Source of the DNA: Halolamina pelagica
GTDB taxonomy: Archaea > Halobacteriota > Halobacteria > Halobacteriales > Haloferacaceae
DNA: 64,000 bases
Direction: 5' to 3'
Assembly (NCBI RefSeq): GCF_900115675.1
Contig: NZ_FOXI01000008.1
Coordinates: forward strand, 38,005-102,004
Shown here: piece by piece, positions 63,846 to 64,000 of the stretch
How the letters are laid out: each line of letters opens with the position of its first letter
How positions within the stretch are numbered: the stretch's first letter is position 1
Program-made: the position numbers and the translations under genes
Notes under the pieces: generated by a model
What the model saw: only the letters and a program-made list of their open reading frames with translations
Database searches by the model: none
What the model was told of the DNA's origin: nothing

Positions 63846-64000
63846 GACCAACATTCGGACGTGAGTACATCGAGAACGAATTCCAGCGGATCGGGGACGG
63901 GCTATCTGAACCGCTCACGGTCTACCTGATCGGTGGTGGCGCGATGTCGCTGCGCGACCTCAAAGGGGCGACGAAAGACATCGACCTGGTCGTCCCGGAT
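63842..64000 (+). CDS. DUF6036-like nucleotidyltransferase, cut by right edge
   Basis: The first 53 residues begin MRPTFGREYIENEFQRIGDG and include TVYLIGGGAMSLRDLKGATK and DIDLVVPD, the G-G-G-x-S entry and D-x-D catalytic pair of a minimal nucleotidyltransferase (DUF6036/AbiEii-like). It overlaps the HTH gene by 4 bases. Compared with 19591-20268 it is intact as far as visible. Confidence 0.75.
   Translation, partial: MRPTFGREYIENEFQRIGDGLSEPLTVYLIGGGAMSLRDLKGATKDIDLVVPD

Overview
The window reads as part of a haloarchaeal (class Halobacteria) plasmid or megaplasmid. The proteins are strongly acidic (Asp/Glu-rich, few Lys). Tat-type secretion signals, a halocin C8-like precursor, Orc1/Cdc6 initiators, a family B DNA polymerase and leaderless TATA-type promoters all point the same way. 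Typical coding DNA is GC-rich with visibly more AT-rich islands. I see no rRNA, tRNA or CRISPR array.

Layout: (1) 1-7952, minus strand: one conjugation (type IV secretion-like) operon. It runs from a small regulator-like gene (7952) through a VirB2-like pilin candidate, a secreted membrane-anchored protein, a Tat lipoprotein, a VirB6-like membrane protein, a VirB3/VirB4-N-like protein and the VirB4 ATPase, and continues off the left edge. (2) 8.1-20.3 kb: an accessory zone with a frameshifted Fic/Doc-like gene, a 34-residue ORF, a tyrosine recombinase, an MNT-HEPN toxin-antitoxin pair, an HTH protein, an IS4-type transposase, a halocin C8-like gene with a small membrane partner, a FilR1-type regulator, a parA/partner partition operon with a 9-bp-phased CGTT array, and an HTH/nucleotidyltransferase pair broken by an in-frame amber codon. 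(3) 20.3-27.2 kb: an AddA/AddB-like helicase-nuclease pair. (4) 27.3-54.1 kb: a BREX locus (brxA, brxC, brxB, second brxC, pglX, pglZ, brxHII; the double brxC and brxHII fit type 5). A predicted PD-(D/E)XK endonuclease sits between pglZ and brxHII. Mostly opposite-strand cargo genes are inserted: a zinc-ribbon/PD-(D/E)XK protein, an OLD-family ATPase-TOPRIM nuclease, a two-helix membrane protein, a NucS/DUF91-like nuclease and an unknown protein. (5) 54.3-64 kb: a replication and plasmid-maintenance zone with two Orc1/Cdc6 genes, an SRAP protein, a RecA-fold-like protein, a small coiled-coil protein and family B polymerase, then orc1/cdc6-2 flanked by about seven copies of a CCATTCACAC-type repeat (candidate origin), and finally an HTH plus nucleotidyltransferase pair cut by the right edge.

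The most interesting non-coding signals are three. A spaced inverted repeat (TTAACCAACA, about 21 bases, TGTTGGTTAA) occurs three times, 48-55 kb apart, at the conjugation operon and at two replication-zone promoters, which suggests one regulator controls transfer and replication genes. The CGTT array upstream of parA also runs inside the coding sequence of its partner gene in the same 9-base phase. A TATA box lies inside a perfect inverted repeat at 62879-62904. The leading candidates for undescribed systems are the two-gene nuclease cargo in the BREX island (33973-38197) and the halocin C8-like gene with its membrane partner.
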